From Longirhabdus pacifica (GTDB lineage: Bacteria; Bacillota; Bacilli; Paenibacillales; DSM-105158), in contig NZ_QXJP01000006.1 in the NCBI RefSeq assembly GCF_004115085.1, forward strand, positions 1 through 64,000: a stretch of DNA of 64,000 nt, written 5' to 3'. Every line of letters starts with the position of its first letter. The stretch's first letter is position 1. Below the pieces are notes generated by a model. The model saw only the letters and a program-made list of their open reading frames with translations, ran no database searches and was not told where the DNA came from. The translations under genes were made by a program, and so were the position numbers. Positions 62,101 through 64,000 of the stretch are shown here, piece by piece.

Positions 62101-62910
62101 ATGGATATATTGCATCATGCAGAAATGATTGCGGTGGAAGCAGCGAATGCAGCAGGACAATACATAAAAAGTAGATTTAATCATAAGAATCATGTTTCGG
62201 AAAAAGATGATTATGGCGATGTAGTAACTGAAGTAGATTTGAAAGCAGAGGAAATGATTATTAATCGAATACGTAAAGTGTTTCCTAATCATCAAATTTA
62301 CAGTGAGGAAATGGGTTGTATTGGTGAAGAAGGGGATTGGGAATGGCACATCGATCCACTCGACGGAACAAATAATTTTGTTATTGGAATGCCATTGTTC
62401 AGTGTAAGCATAGGATTAATGTACAAAAAACAATGTGTGTTTGCTGTCATATATGAGCCGATGACAGAGCAAGTATATACCTCTTCTATTGGAAAAGGGA
62501 CGAGATGCAATGGTGAAGTCATTACGATGCAGAATAAAGTAAAAGAGATATATAAAAGCACTGTGGGATGGATACAAGGTCATGGAGTTCAAAACGAGCA
62601 TGATGCTGTAAAGTTCAAACATTATTTGGATGTAAAGTATAAAAGGATGATACGATTGTGGGCACCGACGTTACAGTGGTGCATGTTAGCGAAAGGGGAT
62701 ATTGAAGCGATTTATGTTTATCGTTCTGAAGGAGAAGACTTATATTCTGGTATGTTAATGGCCAAAGAGGCGGGAGCAGTCATCATGGATTTTCAGGGAA
62801 ATGTATACGAAGGCGGAATGATTACTACGCCTTATTTGATAGCATGTCATGAAGATTATAAAGATCATTTTTTAAGTGAAGTCAAAAATGCTGGACTATC
62901 CATGAGATGA
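62101..62910 (+). CDS. inositol monophosphatase family protein
   Basis: 269 residues from ATG 62101 (GAGAGGTGATG; the frame is open from 62086). Mg-dependent phosphatase. Motifs: GDVVTEVDLKAEEMI, the metal-binding Glu pair IYSEEMG and WHIDPLDGTNNFVIGMP (motif A). The C-terminal motif B region is YSGMLMAKEAGAVIMDF, where the usual WD is replaced by YSG, an unusual substitution. Substrate may be inositol phosphate, fructose bisphosphate or another phosphoester. Confidence 0.88.
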   Translation: MDILHHAEMIAVEAANAAGQYIKSRFNHKNHVSEKDDYGDVVTEVDLKAEEMIINRIRKVFPNHQIYSEEMGCIGEEGDWEWHIDPLDGTNNFVIGMPLFSVSIGLMYKKQCVFAVIYEPMTEQVYTSSIGKGTRCNGEVITMQNKVKEIYKSTVGWIQGHGVQNEHDAVKFKHYLDVKYKRMIRLWAPTLQWCMLAKGDIEAIYVYRSEGEDLYSGMLMAKEAGAVIMDFQGNVYEGGMITTPYLIACHEDYKDHFLSEVKNAGLSMR

Positions 62911-62970
62911 ACGTTTAAATGATGGATTAGCATCTGTATCCTGCTGCTCATCTTATTGTTTAACCTTGCA

Positions 62971-63002
62971 TAAAAAGCCTAATTCATTGTACGAATTAGG
63001 CT
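62971..63002 (-). terminator. terminator of the secreted-protein gene
   Basis: AGCCTAATTC (62976-62985) / GAATTAGGCT (62993-63002); on minus it is followed by TTTTT. It could also slow transcription from the phosphatase side. Confidence 0.8.
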
Positions 63003-63082
63003 ATACTTCTGAAAGTAATCATGCTGTCGTTTTGTATGGTTAATCAGGGATATATTTTTTAAGTCTCCCCTCATGTCAATTA

Positions 63083-63769
63083 TCAGGGTCTATAAATTGC
63101 TTTGAGTCCTTGTGTAGTTACTTCCAGGCGTGGTAAAGGAGGGATTTGGAAGGGGTTTGCAGGTGCAACACCTTTACAACATAAGGAGAAAGGGGTGAGT
63201 TCTACATTGTTATTGTTATCGACAGCAAATAATAACTTGTAATAGTATCCGCCCCAACCTAAACCATAAATGGCGTTTCTTATCTCGTTGTATTCGCTAG
63301 TGTTTACATTCATTTGAAAATAATTAGTAATAAAATTTGTTGCGTATCCCACTGCTTCATCATAATCACTAAAGAAATATTTTAATGTTCCATCATAATT
63401 TTTGACTAATTGTAGTTTTGGATCGTTATTTACAATGTTTAATGCTTTCTTGTAATTGAATCTAAGCGTGTTTTTATCAATAGCATTGTGAAATTTATTG
63501 ATCCCATCAAATATATGCTGCCACTCTGTTTCTGGCTTGTTAGAAATAATAACCGTCTTATCATAAGCACTTGAGTTAGCTAAACTGGATAACATAGGTG
63601 AGTTGGTGAAAGATTGAAGGGGATTAGCATGATCAATGACCGTTACTTTCCATTCCCCTTCTGCATAAACCTTTTTACTTGCTTCTGATTGATCATCCAT
63701 AACATGATAAATATTAATCTGGAAAATCAAAATAATAACGACAAATAGAGATAGAAATTTCTTCATCAT
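63083..63769 (-). CDS. secreted protein of unknown function
   Basis: 228 residues from ATG 63769 (GGGAGG, 6-base spacer). Signal peptide at about 2-23 (KKFLSLFVVIILIFQINIYH), mature part starting near VMDDQSEASKKVYAEGEW. Contains a basic/aromatic pattern, one CC pair (FSLCCKGVAP) and a proline-rich segment (ANPFQIPPLPRLEVT) near the end. No family recognised. Like the gene at 25903 it is a lone secreted orphan in minus orientation. Confidence 0.7.
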   Translation of the reverse strand: MMKKFLSLFVVIILIFQINIYHVMDDQSEASKKVYAEGEWKVTVIDHANPLQSFTNSPMLSSLANSSAYDKTVIISNKPETEWQHIFDGINKFHNAIDKNTLRFNYKKALNIVNNDPKLQLVKNYDGTLKYFFSDYDEAVGYATNFITNYFQMNVNTSEYNEIRNAIYGLGWGGYYYKLLFAVDNNNNVELTPFSLCCKGVAPANPFQIPPLPRLEVTTQGLKAIYRP

Positions 63770-63817
63770 TATCAACCTCCCTAAAGATTAAATTACACTC
63801 TTATAATAAAGATATTA

Positions 63818-63997
63818 GTGACAGTAGCTATTTTATTACTTGTTACCATTCAAAGGACTACCATTCAAGCTGGAACAACTCATAACCCATCGATGGTATG
63901 GATCTGCTTAAGAAAAAGATGTTTCACTGCGGATTGTTTTAAAACAACGGATCAACTTCGTGAGAAAGGCGTAAAAGCTTATTTAAATAGATCATAG
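63818..63997 (+). CDS. possible small or truncated gene at window end
   Basis: 59-residue frame with GTG start and no ribosome site. Hydrophobic beginning (VTVAILLLVTIQ), then TTHNPSMVWICLRKRCFTAD and an ending KTTDQLREKGVKAYLNRS. The C-terminal half looks like coding sequence and may be the 3' end of a degraded gene. Weak case. Confidence 0.3.
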   Translation: MTVAILLLVTIQRTTIQAGTTHNPSMVWICLRKRCFTADCFKTTDQLREKGVKAYLNRS

Positions 63998-64000
63998 GAT

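Overview
The window comes from a low-GC, endospore-forming member of the Bacillaceae. The sequence supports this with a spore coat transglutaminase (tgl), a CotP/GerP-type spore cluster, a SinI/SinR pair, a BdbC/BdbD disulfide system, class Ib nrdIEF, and strong AGGAGG ribosome binding sites with frequent TTG and GTG starts. Genus is not decided here. No rRNA, tRNA or CRISPR array was recognised.

Layout. 1-131 is the right end of an IS200/IS605-type element, whose body lies outside the window. Next come a Peptidase_G2 protein with HAEG repeats and a chemoreceptor. 3.2-5.3 kb is a divergent spore cluster: a GerPC-like gene and an Hsp20 coat gene on minus, three GerPA/GerPF-like genes on plus. 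5.6-11.7 kb is gltBD (glutamate synthase). 11.9-14.5 kb holds tgl, sinI, a signal-peptidase-like membrane protein without a recognisable catalytic serine, and sinR. 14.7-19.8 kb carries a thioesterase, a YhaQP-type ABC exporter, and an ECF sigma / anti-sigma / multi-TM operon. 20-26.7 kb holds an LD-carboxypeptidase, a lipoprotein, a DoxX-like protein, the 5-oxoprolinase genes pxpBCA and a secreted orphan. 27-29 kb has VanZ-like and DUF975 membrane proteins.

29.0-35.1 kb is a ribonucleotide reductase region on minus: class III nrdDG and class Ib nrdIEF. A Rex-type palindrome lies before nrdD, and two NrdR-like boxes 31 bp apart lie in the nrdI promoter. 35.7-37.6 kb is aldehyde dehydrogenase plus its usual DUF779 partner. 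38.2-41.7 kb is a two-component system and an exported repeat protein. 42.2-43.6 kb is a small-gene cluster: two paralogous six-cysteine miniproteins and two paralogous secreted proteins. 43.9-45.9 kb is a 3-hydroxyacyl-CoA dehydrogenase and a thiolase.

46.5-51.8 kb holds three paralogous membrane-anchored proteins of unknown function. Gene fragments and an ada/PEP-mutase pair are interposed among them, and tag (alkylation repair) follows. 52.6-59.3 kb is a disaccharide locus: AraC regulator, solute-binding lipoprotein, two permeases and a GH65 phosphorylase, without its own ATPase. The window ends with bdbD/bdbC, an orphan HTH-TPR (RRNPP-like) regulator, an inositol-monophosphatase family protein and another secreted orphan.

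The best candidates for undescribed biology are the SinI / degenerate SipW / SinR module with matching operators on both divergent promoters, and the paired Cys-rich and secreted small-protein cluster at 42.1-43.6 kb.
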